Program-made: the position numbers and the translations under genes
The notes under the pieces: generated by a model
The model's database searches: none
The model's input: the letters and a program-made list of their open reading frames with translations, nothing else
What the model was told of the DNA's origin: nothing
NCBI RefSeq assembly: GCF_030150155.1
Contig: NZ_JASLGR010000040.1
Location: 1-64,000, forward strand
Source of the DNA: Nocardioides sp.
GTDB taxonomy: Bacteria; Actinomycetota; Actinomycetes; Propionibacteriales; Nocardioidaceae
DNA length: 64,000 bases
Direction of reading: 5' to 3'
Shown here: positions 16,891-25,583 of the stretch, piece after piece
Layout of the letters: each line of letters opens with the position of its first letter
How positions within the stretch are numbered: position 1 is the stretch's first letter

Positions 16891-16891
16891 G

Positions 16892-17803
16892 TCAGGCCTG
16901 GGCGTACGCCACGGCCATCGCGGTGCCGAAGACCGCGTTGTTCTTCACCAGCGCGATGTTGGCGGTCAGCGAGGCACCGTCGGTGAGCTCGACGATCTTG
17001 GCCAGCAGGTACGGCGTGATGTCCTTGCCCGACACACCCTCGGCGTCGGCGGCGGCCAGGGCGGTGGCGATGATCGCGTCGATCTTGTCGGCGGGGATCT
17101 CGTCGGCGGCCGGGATCGGGTTGGCGATCACGACGCCGCCGGGAAGCCCGAGGCCGTCGGTGCCCCACTTCGCCTGCAGCACGGCGGCGGCCTCGGCCGG
17201 GCCCTCGACGCGCAGCGGGGCGCCGAACTCGGAGGCGCGGGAGAAGAACGACGGGAACTCGTCGGCGCCGTTGACCAGCACCGGGACGCCCAGCGTCTCC
17301 AGGGTCTCCAGGGTCAGGCCGATGTCGAGGATCGACTTCACGCCCGCGCTGACCACGGCGACCGAGGTCTGGCCGAGCTCGGTGAGGTCGGCGGAGATGT
17401 CGAACGACGTCTCGGCGCCGCGGTGGACGCCGCCCAGACCGCCGGTGACGAAGACCTTGATCCCGGCCATCTCGGCCAGGCGCATCGTGGAGGCGACGGT
17501 GGTGGCACCGTGCTTCTTCTGCGCCACGACGTAGGCGAGGTCACGCACGGAGACCTTCATGACGTCCGAGGCGGTGCCGAGCAGCTCCAGCTCCTCGGGG
17601 GTCAGACCGATCCGCGGGATGCCGTCGAGGATGGCGATCGTGGCCGGGACGGCGCCGCCGTCACGGACGATCTGCTCGACCTCGCGCGCCATCTCGACGT
17701 TGCGCGGGTACGGCATCCCGTGACTGATGATCGTCGACTCCAGCGCAACGACCGGACGGCCCTCGGCCAGTGCCGCGGCAACTTCCTCAGTGATCTGCAG
17801 CAT
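16892..17803 (-). CDS. psuG: pseudouridine-5'-phosphate glycosidase
   Basis: This 303-aa protein matches PsuG throughout: ALESTIISHGMPYPRN at the N-terminus, HGATTVASTM, FVTGGLGGVHRGAE and GVKSILDIGLTLETLETLGV. It splits pseudouridine 5'-phosphate into uracil and ribose 5-phosphate. The ATG at 17803 is chosen because GAGGGA lies 8 nt before it; the start overlaps the end of psuK by 17 nt, indicating coupling. It is the last gene of a tetR-psuK-psuG unit. Confidence 0.94.
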   Translation of the reverse strand: MLQITEEVAAALAEGRPVVALESTIISHGMPYPRNVEMAREVEQIVRDGGAVPATIAILDGIPRIGLTPEELELLGTASDVMKVSVRDLAYVVAQKKHGATTVASTMRLAEMAGIKVFVTGGLGGVHRGAETSFDISADLTELGQTSVAVVSAGVKSILDIGLTLETLETLGVPVLVNGADEFPSFFSRASEFGAPLRVEGPAEAAAVLQAKWGTDGLGLPGGVVIANPIPAADEIPADKIDAIIATALAAADAEGVSGKDITPYLLAKIVELTDGASLTANIALVKNNAVFGTAMAVAYAQA

Positions 17804-18749
17804 CAAGAACTTCCCTCACCCTTGCGTTATCGAGATTCGAAACAACTGTCTGTGTGCTGGCGATCGTGACGACCGCCGCTGCCTGCCCGAACCGGGCCGC
17901 CTCCACCACGGAGGCACCCCCGGCCAGGGCCGAGCAGAAAGCGCCAAGCATGGCATCGCCCGCTCCGGTCACGTCGACCACCTCCACCCGGTACGGCGGC
18001 AACGTGACGCTCCCCTCAGGGCCGACCAGCAGGGAGCCCTCGGCCCCGAGCCGGATCCAGACCCACTCGACGCCACCGGCGCGGAGCTTCTCGGCGGCGG
18101 AGACGACCGCGGCGTCCCCGTCGGGCCCGTCGAACGTGGCCGCGTCGACGCCGGTCAGGGCGGCCAGCTCGTCGCGGTTGGGGGTGACCAGGAAGATCGG
18201 GCCGCGCAGCACCGGGGCCAGGCGCAGCGACTTGGGCACCGAGACCGGCTCGATCACGAGGCGCAGGTCGGCGGCGTGGGCGGCTCCGATCACGGCGTCG
18301 AGCACTGCGGGCGGCAGGTTCCCGTCGGCCACCACGAGGGTGCCCGCCGGGGCCCGGGAGACCTCGGTGGCGGCGTACCCGGGATCGAGCTCCTCGGTGG
18401 CCGCCATCGCGGCGACGGCGGCGACGAGCTCACCGTCGGCGTCGAGCAGGGCGGTGTAGGTGCCGGTGGTCTCGGCGGTGCGGGCCACCGCGGAGACGTC
18501 GACGCCCGCGGCAGCGGTCGCCTCCAGCACCTCAGTGCCGAGACCGTCGGAGCCGACGGTGGAGACCAGGGCGACCCGGGCTCCGAGTCGGGCGGCATTC
18601 TCGGCGATGTTGCGCCCCACCCCGCCGGGGGACAGATGCATCTCGCCTGGGTTGGAGGTGCCGGCGAGGACCGGACGCGCGGAGCGTGCCTTGAGGTCCA
18701 TGTTGGCTCCGCCGACCACCAGGATCCCGGTGGTGGTGTGGACCGTCAT
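17787..18749 (-). CDS. psuK: PfkB family kinase, probable pseudouridine kinase
   Basis: The 320-aa ribokinase-type enzyme has GGANMDLKA near the start, SPGGVGRNIAENAARLG at about 40 and the catalytic DVTGAGDAM at about 265. Overlap with psuG assigns pseudouridine phosphorylation as its role. It follows the TetR gene by 7 nt on the same strand. The set lacks the usual nucleoside transporter; a DHA2-type MFS gene stands divergently on the other side of the TetR. Confidence 0.92.
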   Translation of the reverse strand: MTVHTTTGILVVGGANMDLKARSARPVLAGTSNPGEMHLSPGGVGRNIAENAARLGARVALVSTVGSDGLGTEVLEATAAAGVDVSAVARTAETTGTYTALLDADGELVAAVAAMAATEELDPGYAATEVSRAPAGTLVVADGNLPPAVLDAVIGAAHAADLRLVIEPVSVPKSLRLAPVLRGPIFLVTPNRDELAALTGVDAATFDGPDGDAAVVSAAEKLRAGGVEWVWIRLGAEGSLLVGPEGSVTLPPYRVEVVDVTGAGDAMLGAFCSALAGGASVVEAARFGQAAAVVTIASTQTVVSNLDNARVREVLDAADH

Positions 18750-18756
18750 CCGAGCG

Positions 18757-19335
18757 TCACTCGCTCTCTTCTACGCGCGCTATCAGTTCCTCGGGCAGAC
18801 ATGAACCGATCAGGTCGCCCAGGCCATCAGTCTTACCATCAGGGCCGAAGGCGCCCATCGACAGCAGCACGTTGAGCAGCATTCCGACAGCGAGGAAGTC
18901 GCGGACGCGCTCCTCGTCCCAGCCGGTGCGCTGCAGGGTGGAGAAGATCCGGGCCATCTGAGTCCGGGCGGTCGCGGCGATCTCGGGGACCCCTCCGGTG
19001 GCGAAGCCGTGCATCATCACGCGGAGCAGGTCGGAGTCGGCCAGCAGCTCGGTGTACGCCGTGCCGAGCTGGACGTCGCCGGTCTCGGGGTCGAAGTCGT
19101 CGGAGGCGATCACGGCGGCGAAGGTCTCCTCGATCGCCGAGCAGGCCCGGGTGAGCACCTGGAGGAAGAGCTCCAGCTTGGTGCCGAACATCCGGACGAC
19201 GTACGGCTGGCTGACCCCGGCCTCCTTGGCCACGTGGTCGGTGCTGGTGCCGGCGTACCCGCCCTCGGCGAACGCACGGGTGGCGGCGTCGAGGATCTGC
19301 TCGCGCCGCTCCTCGGCAGGCATCCGGATGCTCAT
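18757..19335 (-). CDS. TetR family regulator of the pseudouridine operon
   Basis: This 192-aa TetR has its DNA-binding domain at 10-56 (REQILDAATRAFAEGGYAGT, STDHVAKEAGVSQPYVVRMF). It is the first gene of the psuK-psuG unit and is divergent from an MFS gene. Its -10 box overlaps a perfect GTTATC-N4-GATAAC palindrome, so autorepression is likely. Ligand unknown; a nucleoside or sugar phosphate would fit the operon. Confidence 0.85.
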   Translation of the reverse strand: MSIRMPAEERREQILDAATRAFAEGGYAGTSTDHVAKEAGVSQPYVVRMFGTKLELFLQVLTRACSAIEETFAAVIASDDFDPETGDVQLGTAYTELLADSDLLRVMMHGFATGGVPEIAATARTQMARIFSTLQRTGWDEERVRDFLAVGMLLNVLLSMGAFGPDGKTDGLGDLIGSCLPEELIARVEESE

Positions 19336-19341
19336 GCAGCG

Positions 19342-19347
19342 ATGTTA
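19342..19347 (-). promoter_or_regulatory. leaderless -10 box (TAACAT)
   Basis: Minus-strand TAACAT, 6 nt before the TetR ATG at 19335. Confidence 0.6.
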
Positions 19348-19359
19348 TCAGTCGATAAC
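19344..19359. promoter_or_regulatory. TetR operator candidate GTTATC-N4-GATAAC
   Basis: A perfect 6-bp inverted repeat with a 4-bp spacer overlaps the tetR -10 box and would block RNA polymerase. Confidence 0.6.
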
Positions 19360-19411
19360 CAGCGTTCCGACGGTCGCGAACCGCTCCGCATGGCACCCAC
19401 ACCGGCCACCC

Positions 19412-19440
19412 TTGACATGTAATCGAACCATTACTTAGGC
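19412..19440 (+). promoter_or_regulatory. MFS promoter with internal palindrome
   Basis: TTGACA (19412-19417), 17 nt and TTAGGC (19435-19440). The spacer contains GTAAT-N6-ATTAC (19419-19434), a second operator distinct from the tetR one; a half-site GTAAT recurs at 19454. Confidence 0.55.
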
Positions 19441-19515
19441 TGCTGCGCAGTTTGTAATCATTCGATGCCAACGCCTCTTCCCAGCACCATCCCACCCCCC
19501 GCCCGAGGAGCTCTC

Positions 19516-20928
19516 ATGACGACCCTCACCACGTCCTCACCCAGCCCCACCACGACCGAACGCCGGTTCCCGCTCTGGCTGGTGATCGTCGCGGTCAGCC
19601 TGCCGATGTTCATGGCGACCCTGGACAACCTCGTGATGACCACCGCCCTGCCGGTGATCCAGCGCGACCTGCACGCCTCGGTCGGCGAGCTGTCGTGGTT
19701 CCTCAACTCCTACACGCTGGCGTTCGCGACCTTCATGCTCCCCGCGGGCACCCTCGGCGACCGGATCGGACGACGCCGGATGATGGTGATCGGCCTGAGC
19801 GTCTTCACCCTCGCCTCGATCGGCGCCGCGCTCTCGGACTCCTCGAACACCCTGATCGCCGCCCGCGCCGTCCAGGGCCTCGGCGCCGCCGCGGTGATGC
19901 CGCTGTCGCTGACACTGCTGGCCGCCAACGTCCCGGAGAAGATGCGCGCCGCCGCGATCGGGATCTGGGGCGGCGTCTCCGGGCTCGGCGTCGCCCTCGG
20001 ACCGGTGATCGGCGGAGCCGTCGTCGACGGGATGAGCTGGCAGGCGATCTTCTGGATCAACGTGCCGGTCGCCGTCATCGCACTGCCGCTGATCTGGCTC
20101 ACCGTCCGCGAGTCCAAGGGCACCTGGCAGCGCCTCGACCCGCTCGGCACGCTCCTGATCGGCGTCGCCGTCTTCGCCGGGATCTGGGGCGTCGTGCACG
20201 GCAACGACGACGGCTGGACCTCGGCCGGTGTCCTGATCCCGTTGATCCTCGCCGCAGTCCTGCTGCCCGCGTACGTCGTCCACGCCCGGCGCCGCAGTGA
20301 CGCCGTGCTCCCCCTGCGCCTCTTCCGTTCCCGGAGCTTCACGGTCGCCAACGTGGTCGCCCTCGGCTTCTGCGCCGGCATGTTCGGCGCGGTCTTCCTG
20401 CTCTCCCAGTACCTCCAGGTGGTCAACGGCTACACCCCGCTCGAGGCCGGCATCCGGACCCTGCCCTGGACCGCCGCCCCGATGGTGATCGCCCCGCTGG
20501 CCGGGATCGCGTCGAGCCGGATCGGCCTGCGGCCGCTGCTGCTGGTCGGCCTGGCGCTCCAGGCCTGCGCGCTGGTCTGGTTCGCGACGTTGGGCGAGTC
20601 CGGGGCGTCGTACGGCTCCTTCGTGCCTGCCCTGGTGATGGCCGGGGTCGGCATGGGGATGGTCTTCCCGTCGGTCTCGAACGCGGTGATGGGCGGACTG
20701 CCGGAGAGCGACTTCGCCGTCGCAAGCTCCTCGAACTCGACCATCCGGGAGTTCGGCGTCGCCCTCGGCATCGCCCTGCTGACCGCGGTCTTCACCGGCA
20801 ACGGCGGACAGATCACCCCTACCGGGTACGACGGCGCGATCGGGCCCGCCCTGCTCACCGGTGCCGCAGCGGTGCTGGTCGGGTTCATCGCCGCCCTCTT
20901 CACCCCGCGCCGAACCACGGGCGGCTGA
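19516..20928 (+). CDS. MFS transporter, DHA2 (EmrB/QacA) type
   Basis: The 470-aa protein has 14 predicted helices, with LDNLVMTTALPVIQRDL in helix 1 and GTLGDRIGRRRMM after helix 2, the DHA2 signatures. GAGGAG lies 6 nt before the ATG at 19516; an upstream in-frame ATG lacks one. It is divergent from tetR-psuK-psuG and may be co-controlled. A drug/proton antiporter role is usual for the family; the neighbourhood also allows nucleoside traffic. Confidence 0.85.
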   Translation: MTTLTTSSPSPTTTERRFPLWLVIVAVSLPMFMATLDNLVMTTALPVIQRDLHASVGELSWFLNSYTLAFATFMLPAGTLGDRIGRRRMMVIGLSVFTLASIGAALSDSSNTLIAARAVQGLGAAAVMPLSLTLLAANVPEKMRAAAIGIWGGVSGLGVALGPVIGGAVVDGMSWQAIFWINVPVAVIALPLIWLTVRESKGTWQRLDPLGTLLIGVAVFAGIWGVVHGNDDGWTSAGVLIPLILAAVLLPAYVVHARRRSDAVLPLRLFRSRSFTVANVVALGFCAGMFGAVFLLSQYLQVVNGYTPLEAGIRTLPWTAAPMVIAPLAGIASSRIGLRPLLLVGLALQACALVWFATLGESGASYGSFVPALVMAGVGMGMVFPSVSNAVMGGLPESDFAVASSSNSTIREFGVALGIALLTAVFTGNGGQITPTGYDGAIGPALLTGAAAVLVGFIAALFTPRRTTGG

Positions 20929-20957
20929 CGCCTCCGCGGATGCGGAAGACTGCCGTC

Positions 20958-21284
20958 ATGACCCGCGCGATCAACGCCCTGACCGTCGACCTCAACGACC
21001 TGCCTCTGGAGCCCGGCTCCGTCGTCAGCGGTACGCCGCGCGCCGGACTCGTGACCTCCGGAGCGCTCGGCGAGGTCGAGGTCGGCGTCTGGGAGCTCAC
21101 CGAGGGCACCGTGACCGACACCGAGGCCGACGAGCTCTTCGTAGTGCTCTCGGGCACCGGCACGGTGACCTTCGCCGACGGCGAGAGCATCGATCTGGCC
21201 CCAGGGGTGCTGGTCCGGCTGCACGAGGGCGAGCAGACCACCTGGACGATCACCTCCCCACTGCGGAAGGTCTGGATCAGCTAG
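20958..21284 (+). CDS. cupin-domain protein
   Basis: This 108-aa single cupin (ELFVVLSGTGTVTFADGESIDLAPGVLVRLHEGEQTTW) resembles the DUF861/Cupin_3 group. The first metal motif has Glu but lacks the usual paired His, so metal binding is doubtful. It starts 29 nt after the MFS gene and may be co-transcribed with it. No function can be assigned. Confidence 0.75.
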   Translation: MTRAINALTVDLNDLPLEPGSVVSGTPRAGLVTSGALGEVEVGVWELTEGTVTDTEADELFVVLSGTGTVTFADGESIDLAPGVLVRLHEGEQTTWTITSPLRKVWIS

Positions 21285-21297
21285 AGGGCGGGCGCGC

Positions 21298-21915
21298 TCA
21301 CTGCGCGAACGCCACCCCCATCAACCGCACACAGCGCTCGGTCATCTGGGCCGCGCTCTCGCCGGGGTGGTCGAGCCACCAGGCGACCAGCGAGTCGACC
21401 AGGCCGACCCAGACGGCGGTCATGGCCGAGATGTCAGCGGCGTCGGTGTTGCCCGCCACCGCCATCATCTCCGCGACGCCCTCGTGGGCCAGGACGGTGA
21501 TCCGCTCGGTGTAGTCGGCGAGCGCCGCAGCGACGCCGTCCACCGCCCGGGGGACGGTCGGGTCGAAGAGCAGACGCCACACCCAGGGGCGGTCCTCGAG
21601 CACCTCGAAGATCGCCTCCAGGGTCGCCAGGCCGCGCTCCAGGCCGACCAGGCCGGAGCCCGCGACCCGCTCGATCTCGCCGAGCAGCAGGCCTCCTGCC
21701 CGGTGCAGGCAGGCGTCGAGCAGCCCCTCCTTGGAGCCGAAGTAGTGGTAGACCATCGGCTTGGAGATGCCCGCCCGCGACGCGACGTCGACGACGGAGG
21801 CGGCGGCGAAGCCCTGGGAGCCGAAGACCTCGGTGGCCGCGGCGAGGATCTGCTCCTCGCGGTCGGCGCGTGGAACGCCCTTCGTCCCGGCAGTGCCGGC
21901 CCCGGATCGCGTCAT
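21298..21915 (-). CDS. TetR family regulator
   Basis: The 205-aa protein has a TetR domain at 20-66 (QILAAATEVFGSQGFAAASV, VDVASRAGISKPMVYHYFGS) and a C-terminal domain with three Trp-rich helices. It is divergent from the sterol-desaturase-like gene, and a nested palindrome lies between them. It is leaderless (TAGACT, 6 nt, ATG). It probably represses itself and the hydroxylase. Confidence 0.86.
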   Translation of the reverse strand: MTRSGAGTAGTKGVPRADREEQILAAATEVFGSQGFAAASVVDVASRAGISKPMVYHYFGSKEGLLDACLHRAGGLLLGEIERVAGSGLVGLERGLATLEAIFEVLEDRPWVWRLLFDPTVPRAVDGVAAALADYTERITVLAHEGVAEMMAVAGNTDAADISAMTAVWVGLVDSLVAWWLDHPGESAAQMTERCVRLMGVAFAQ

Positions 21916-21921
21916 GCGGTG

Positions 21922-21927
21922 AGTCTA
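21922..21927 (-). promoter_or_regulatory. leaderless -10 box (TAGACT)
   Basis: Minus-strand TAGACT, 6 nt, then the TetR ATG at 21915. Confidence 0.6.
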
Positions 21928-21934
21928 GACAGTG

Positions 21935-21969
21935 AATTGACCTCGGGGTAACTTACCCAAGAGTCAATT
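21935..21969. promoter_or_regulatory. nested palindromic operator
   Basis: An outer repeat AATTGAC/GTCAATT (21935-21941, 21963-21969) and an inner GGGTAA-C-TTACCC (21946-21958) share one centre at 21952. This suits binding of two TetR dimers or one extended dimer in the divergent promoter. Confidence 0.65.
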
Positions 21970-22028
21970 AACCGAACGCCCCACCACCTGGCTGTCGTCC
22001 AGGCGGCATCCAGCAGAGAGGAGAGGCC

Positions 22029-22931
22029 ATGCACGACGTACTCGACCTCTGGCAGAACCCGGTCACCTACGCGATCCCGTTCTTCGCGCTCACCATCGGG
22101 ATCGAGCTGGCCGCCCTCAAGTGGCTCGACCACGACGACAACGCGACCGGCTACGCCTTCCGCGACGCCGGCACGTCGATCCTGATGGGCCTGGGCTCCC
22201 TGGTCACCTCGGTGGTGCTCAAGGTGATCGGCTTCCTGATGTACATCTGGGTCTGGGACCACCTCGCGCTGTGGCACGTGCCGAACACCTGGTGGGGCAT
22301 CCTGCTCGGCGTCGTCGCGGTCGACCTGGCCTACTACTGGAACCACCGCTTCGTGCACCGCGCCCGGGTCGGCTGGGCTGCGCACCAGGCGCACCACTCC
22401 AGCGAGTACATGAACTTCGCCACCGCGCTGCGGCAGAAGTGGAACCCGTGGTGGGAGCTGCTCTTCTTCCTGCCGCTGCCGTTCCTGGGCTTCTCGCCGT
22501 TCTCGATCTACCTGGCGTTCTCGATCAACCTGATCTACCAGTTCTACGTCCACACCGAGACCATCGGGAAGCTCCCCCGCCCGATCGAGGCGATCTTCAA
22601 CACCCCGTCGCACCACCGCGTGCACCACGGCTCGGACCCGGAGTACCTGGACAAGAACTACGCCGGGATCCTGATCATCTGGGATCGGATGTTCGGCACG
22701 TTCACCCCGGAGGTCCAGCGGCCGACGTACGGACTGACGAAGCCGGTCACCACCCACAACCTGCTCACCCTGGAGTACGGCGACTACCGCGCGCTCTGGG
22801 TGGACGTACGCCGTGCACGGAGCTGGTCAGAGCGGCTCGGCTACCTCTTCCGCCCGCCGGGCTGGGCGCCGGAGGGTGAGCAGCCGACGCCGTCGCGCGC
22901 GATCGACGACACCGCCCCGGCACGCGTCTGA
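22029..22931 (+). CDS. sterol desaturase / fatty acid hydroxylase family membrane enzyme
   Basis: The 300-aa membrane protein has the three histidine clusters of the di-iron family: HRFVH (about 105), HQAHHSSE (about 120) and HHRVHHGSD (about 198), between four or five hydrophobic segments. It resembles alkylglycerol monooxygenase and related lipid hydroxylases. GGAGAG precedes the ATG. Being divergent from a TetR with a strong operator suggests lipid-responsive induction. Substrate not determined. Confidence 0.87.
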   Translation: MHDVLDLWQNPVTYAIPFFALTIGIELAALKWLDHDDNATGYAFRDAGTSILMGLGSLVTSVVLKVIGFLMYIWVWDHLALWHVPNTWWGILLGVVAVDLAYYWNHRFVHRARVGWAAHQAHHSSEYMNFATALRQKWNPWWELLFFLPLPFLGFSPFSIYLAFSINLIYQFYVHTETIGKLPRPIEAIFNTPSHHRVHHGSDPEYLDKNYAGILIIWDRMFGTFTPEVQRPTYGLTKPVTTHNLLTLEYGDYRALWVDVRRARSWSERLGYLFRPPGWAPEGEQPTPSRAIDDTAPARV

Positions 22932-22944
22932 GCACCGGCCAGGA

Positions 22945-24129
22945 TCACGCCCCGCGCGGGTCGCGCATCCCCGTGACCCACGCCGCCAACGAGATCAACG
23001 GCAGCAGGCCACCCAGCCAGCACACCGAGGTCCAGGCGCCGTGGGTGTGGGCCAGTCCCGCCGCCAGCGAGGCGAGCGCACCGCCGAGGAAGACTGTCGT
23101 CATGTAGACGGTCGTCACCCGCGCCCGAGCGCGCGGGGCGAGCGTGTAGATCACGTGCTGTCCGATCACCTGGTGACCCTGGACGGCGAAGTCGATCAGC
23201 AGCGCGCTCACGACGAGCGCCGCGACCGAGGAGTGGCCCAGCCCGGCGAGCAGGAACCCGACCACGACCAGCACCACCATCAGCAGGCTCGCAGGACGCC
23301 CCAGCCCCCGGTCGGCCAGTCGTCCGGCGAGCGGGGCGGCCAGCGCACCGCCGGCCCCGGCCAGGGCGAAGAGCGCGATCGCGCCCTGGCTGAAGTGGTG
23401 CTCGTCGACCAGCTCGAAGGCGATCCCGGTCCAGAACACCGTGAAGGCACCGAACATCGCCGCGTGCGCCAGGGTCCGGCGCCGCAGCACCGGCTCGGCC
23501 CGGATCAGAGGGACCAGCGAGCGCAGCGTGGCGCGGTAGGTGACCGAGCCCGCGGGGCGCCAGTGCGGCAGGGTGCGGGCCAGCAGCAGCGACAGCCCGA
23601 CCATCATCACCGCGGAGATCAGGTAGATCGCCCGCCAGTCGGCCACCTCGGCGACGGCGGCCGAGGCCGAGCGGGCCAGCAGGATGCCGAGCATCAGGCC
23701 ACCCATCACCTTGCCGACGAAGGCGCCCTCCTGCCCTGCGGGCGCCAGGTGCGCGGCGAGCGGCACCAGCACCTGGACGATCACGCTGGTGACACCGATC
23801 AGCACTGCGGCGGCGAGGAAGACCCCCATCGAGGGGCTGAGTCCGGCGGCCACCAGGCTGAGCGCGGTGAGGAGGAGCAGCCGGGTGATCAGCGCCCTGT
23901 TCTCCAGCAGGTCGCCGAGCGGCACCAGGAACAGCAGCCCGACGGCGTACCCGGCCTGACTGAGGGTGACGGCGAGACTCGCGGTCCCTTCGCTGACGCC
24001 GAACTCGCGGGAGATCAGCTCCAGCAGCGGCTGGCAGTAGTACAGGTTCGCCACCACGACCCCACAGCCGAACGCCATCACCAGGGCGAGACGGCTCATC
24101 GACAGCGGTGCGGCGGGGGCCTCGGTCAT
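22945..24129 (-). CDS. MFS transporter (DHA1-like)
   Basis: A 394-aa, 12-helix permease with NLYYCQPLLELISREFGVSE in helix 1 and FLVPLGDLLENRALITRLLL after helix 2. This is the YnfM/AraJ-like branch common in actinobacteria. It converges on the hydroxylase gene (13 nt apart) and is downstream of the P450 gene on the same strand, after a 57-nt gap with a hairpin. CAGGCT 5 nt before the ATG hints at its own promoter. Substrate unknown. Confidence 0.83.
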   Translation of the reverse strand: MTEAPAAPLSMSRLALVMAFGCGVVVANLYYCQPLLELISREFGVSEGTASLAVTLSQAGYAVGLLFLVPLGDLLENRALITRLLLLTALSLVAAGLSPSMGVFLAAAVLIGVTSVIVQVLVPLAAHLAPAGQEGAFVGKVMGGLMLGILLARSASAAVAEVADWRAIYLISAVMMVGLSLLLARTLPHWRPAGSVTYRATLRSLVPLIRAEPVLRRRTLAHAAMFGAFTVFWTGIAFELVDEHHFSQGAIALFALAGAGGALAAPLAGRLADRGLGRPASLLMVVLVVVGFLLAGLGHSSVAALVVSALLIDFAVQGHQVIGQHVIYTLAPRARARVTTVYMTTVFLGGALASLAAGLAHTHGAWTSVCWLGGLLPLISLAAWVTGMRDPRGA

Positions 24130-24164
24130 GGACCGAGCCTGCCAGCCCGCGCCGCTACGCTCCC

Positions 24165-24180
24165 GGCCGGGCTCCCGGCC
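24165..24180. terminator. short GC hairpin after the P450 gene
   Basis: GGCCGG/CCGGCC with a GCTC loop lies 7 nt past the P450 stop. It is a weak terminator candidate between two same-strand genes. Confidence 0.35.
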
Positions 24181-24186
24181 CGGGCG

Positions 24187-25527
24187 TCAGCCGATCGGCG
24201 CAGCGGAGGGGTGCAGCGCTACCGGGAGGTGCTGATAGCCGCGCAGGATCCTGGTCGGCCGCCGCGAGGAGCCGGACTCCAGGCTGAGCTCGGGGAACCT
24301 GTCGAAGAGGGTGCGCAGTCCGACCTCGCCCTCCATCCGGGCCAGCTGGGCACCCAGGCAGTAGTGCCGCCCGCCACTGAAGGCGAGGTGGTCGCGGGCG
24401 TTCTCGCGGGCGACGTCGAAGGTGAGCGGGTCGGTGAAGACGTCCGGGTCGTGGTTGGCCGCAGCCAGGGAGGCGGTCACCGGCAGCCCGGCGCTGATCT
24501 TCGCCCCACCGAGCTCGGTCTCGCGCGAGGCCATCCGACCGGTCAGCAGCACGGGCGGATCGAGACGGAGGATCTCGTCGACCGCGTTGGACCAGAGCTC
24601 GGGCTCACGGCGCAGCCGGTCGAGCTGGTCGGGGTGGGAGGCGAGCAGCGCGGTGCCGTTGCTGAGCAGATTGACGGTGGTCTCGAAGCCGGCGGCCAGG
24701 ACCAGGCCGGCGGTCGCCTTGAGCTCCAGCTCGGTGAGCCCGACGCCGTCCTCCTGGGCGGCGATCAGGTGGCTGAGCAGGTTGTCGCCGGGGTTGCGGC
24801 GCAGCCAGGCGAGGTGGCCGGTGAGCCAGCCGTCGAAGTCGTGCAGGGCCTTGTCCACCGACCGGTACGTCGACCAGGGCAGGCCGAAGTCGAGGGAGGC
24901 GGCAGCGCCCTCGCCGTAGGCCAGGATCGTGTCGCGCTCCTCGGCCGGGACACCGAGGATCTCGCTGATCACCGTCACCGGCAGCAGGCCGCAGTACTCG
25001 GTGACGAGGTCGATCGGCTCGCCCGGACGCTCGCGGTGGCGCTCGGCCATCGCGTCGATCAGCTCGGTGGCGACCTCCTGCGTGCGCTCGCGGAGCTGCT
25101 CGACGGCGCGGGCGGTGAAGACCCGGGTGACGAGCTTGCGGTAGCGGGTGTGGTCCGGCGGCTCAGTGACCAGCAGGCTGGGCGGCTCGATCGGCGAGAA
25201 GACCTCGCTGCGCACCGCCGCCTCGAGCCGGGCGAGGGTGGAGTTCACCACGGTCGGGATGCCGGTGCGGTAGTCGGCGCCGCTCAGCACCTCCTTGACC
25301 AGCGCATGGCTGACGGCGATGTAGCTGAACTTGCCGCGGGCCACACCGCCCTCGGCACGGACCTCGTCGTAGATCGCCTCCAGCTCACCGGCACGGGCCG
25401 GGTCGCTGGCCGCCAAGATCAGGCGACCCTGGACGTCGCCCTCCTTGGCTCCGCGATGGATGACGAGGCGGAGGAGTCCGTGAGTGAGACCCCAGCGGGC
25501 GAAGGGCTTGAACGGGAGACGCGCCAT
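24187..25527 (-). CDS. cytochrome P450
   Basis: The 446-aa protein has the I-helix AGFETT (about 255), the K-helix ExxR in DEILRLDPPV and the haem ligand in LAFSGGRHYCLGAQLARMEG (about 400). No ferredoxin partner is adjacent. It is divergent from an LLM oxidoreductase, 56 bp apart, and both have leaderless -10 boxes, so they are probably co-regulated. Actinobacterial relatives act on sterols, terpenes or fatty acids; the substrate cannot be read from sequence. Confidence 0.92.
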   Translation of the reverse strand: MARLPFKPFARWGLTHGLLRLVIHRGAKEGDVQGRLILAASDPARAGELEAIYDEVRAEGGVARGKFSYIAVSHALVKEVLSGADYRTGIPTVVNSTLARLEAAVRSEVFSPIEPPSLLVTEPPDHTRYRKLVTRVFTARAVEQLRERTQEVATELIDAMAERHRERPGEPIDLVTEYCGLLPVTVISEILGVPAEERDTILAYGEGAAASLDFGLPWSTYRSVDKALHDFDGWLTGHLAWLRRNPGDNLLSHLIAAQEDGVGLTELELKATAGLVLAAGFETTVNLLSNGTALLASHPDQLDRLRREPELWSNAVDEILRLDPPVLLTGRMASRETELGGAKISAGLPVTASLAAANHDPDVFTDPLTFDVARENARDHLAFSGGRHYCLGAQLARMEGEVGLRTLFDRFPELSLESGSSRRPTRILRGYQHLPVALHPSAAPIG

Positions 25528-25533
25528 GTCTCC

Positions 25534-25539
25534 AATGTA
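25534..25539 (-). promoter_or_regulatory. leaderless -10 box (TACATT)
   Basis: Minus-strand TACATT, 6 nt before the P450 ATG at 25527. Confidence 0.6.
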
Positions 25540-25571
25540 CGTGTGACACGGCGTCGCGGGTAGAGGTTCAC

Positions 25572-25577
25572 TAGGCT
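25572..25577 (+). promoter_or_regulatory. leaderless -10 box (TAGGCT)
   Basis: TAGGCT, 6 nt, then the LLM oxidoreductase ATG at 25584. It is 33 bp from the divergent P450 -10 box. Confidence 0.6.
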
Positions 25578-25583
25578 CATCTC

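Noticed and set aside
22813..25563. A 916-codon plus-strand open frame over the MFS and P450 genes.
   Set aside because: It is compositionally biased (Arg/Gln/Gly/His) and antisense to two genes with full motif sets.
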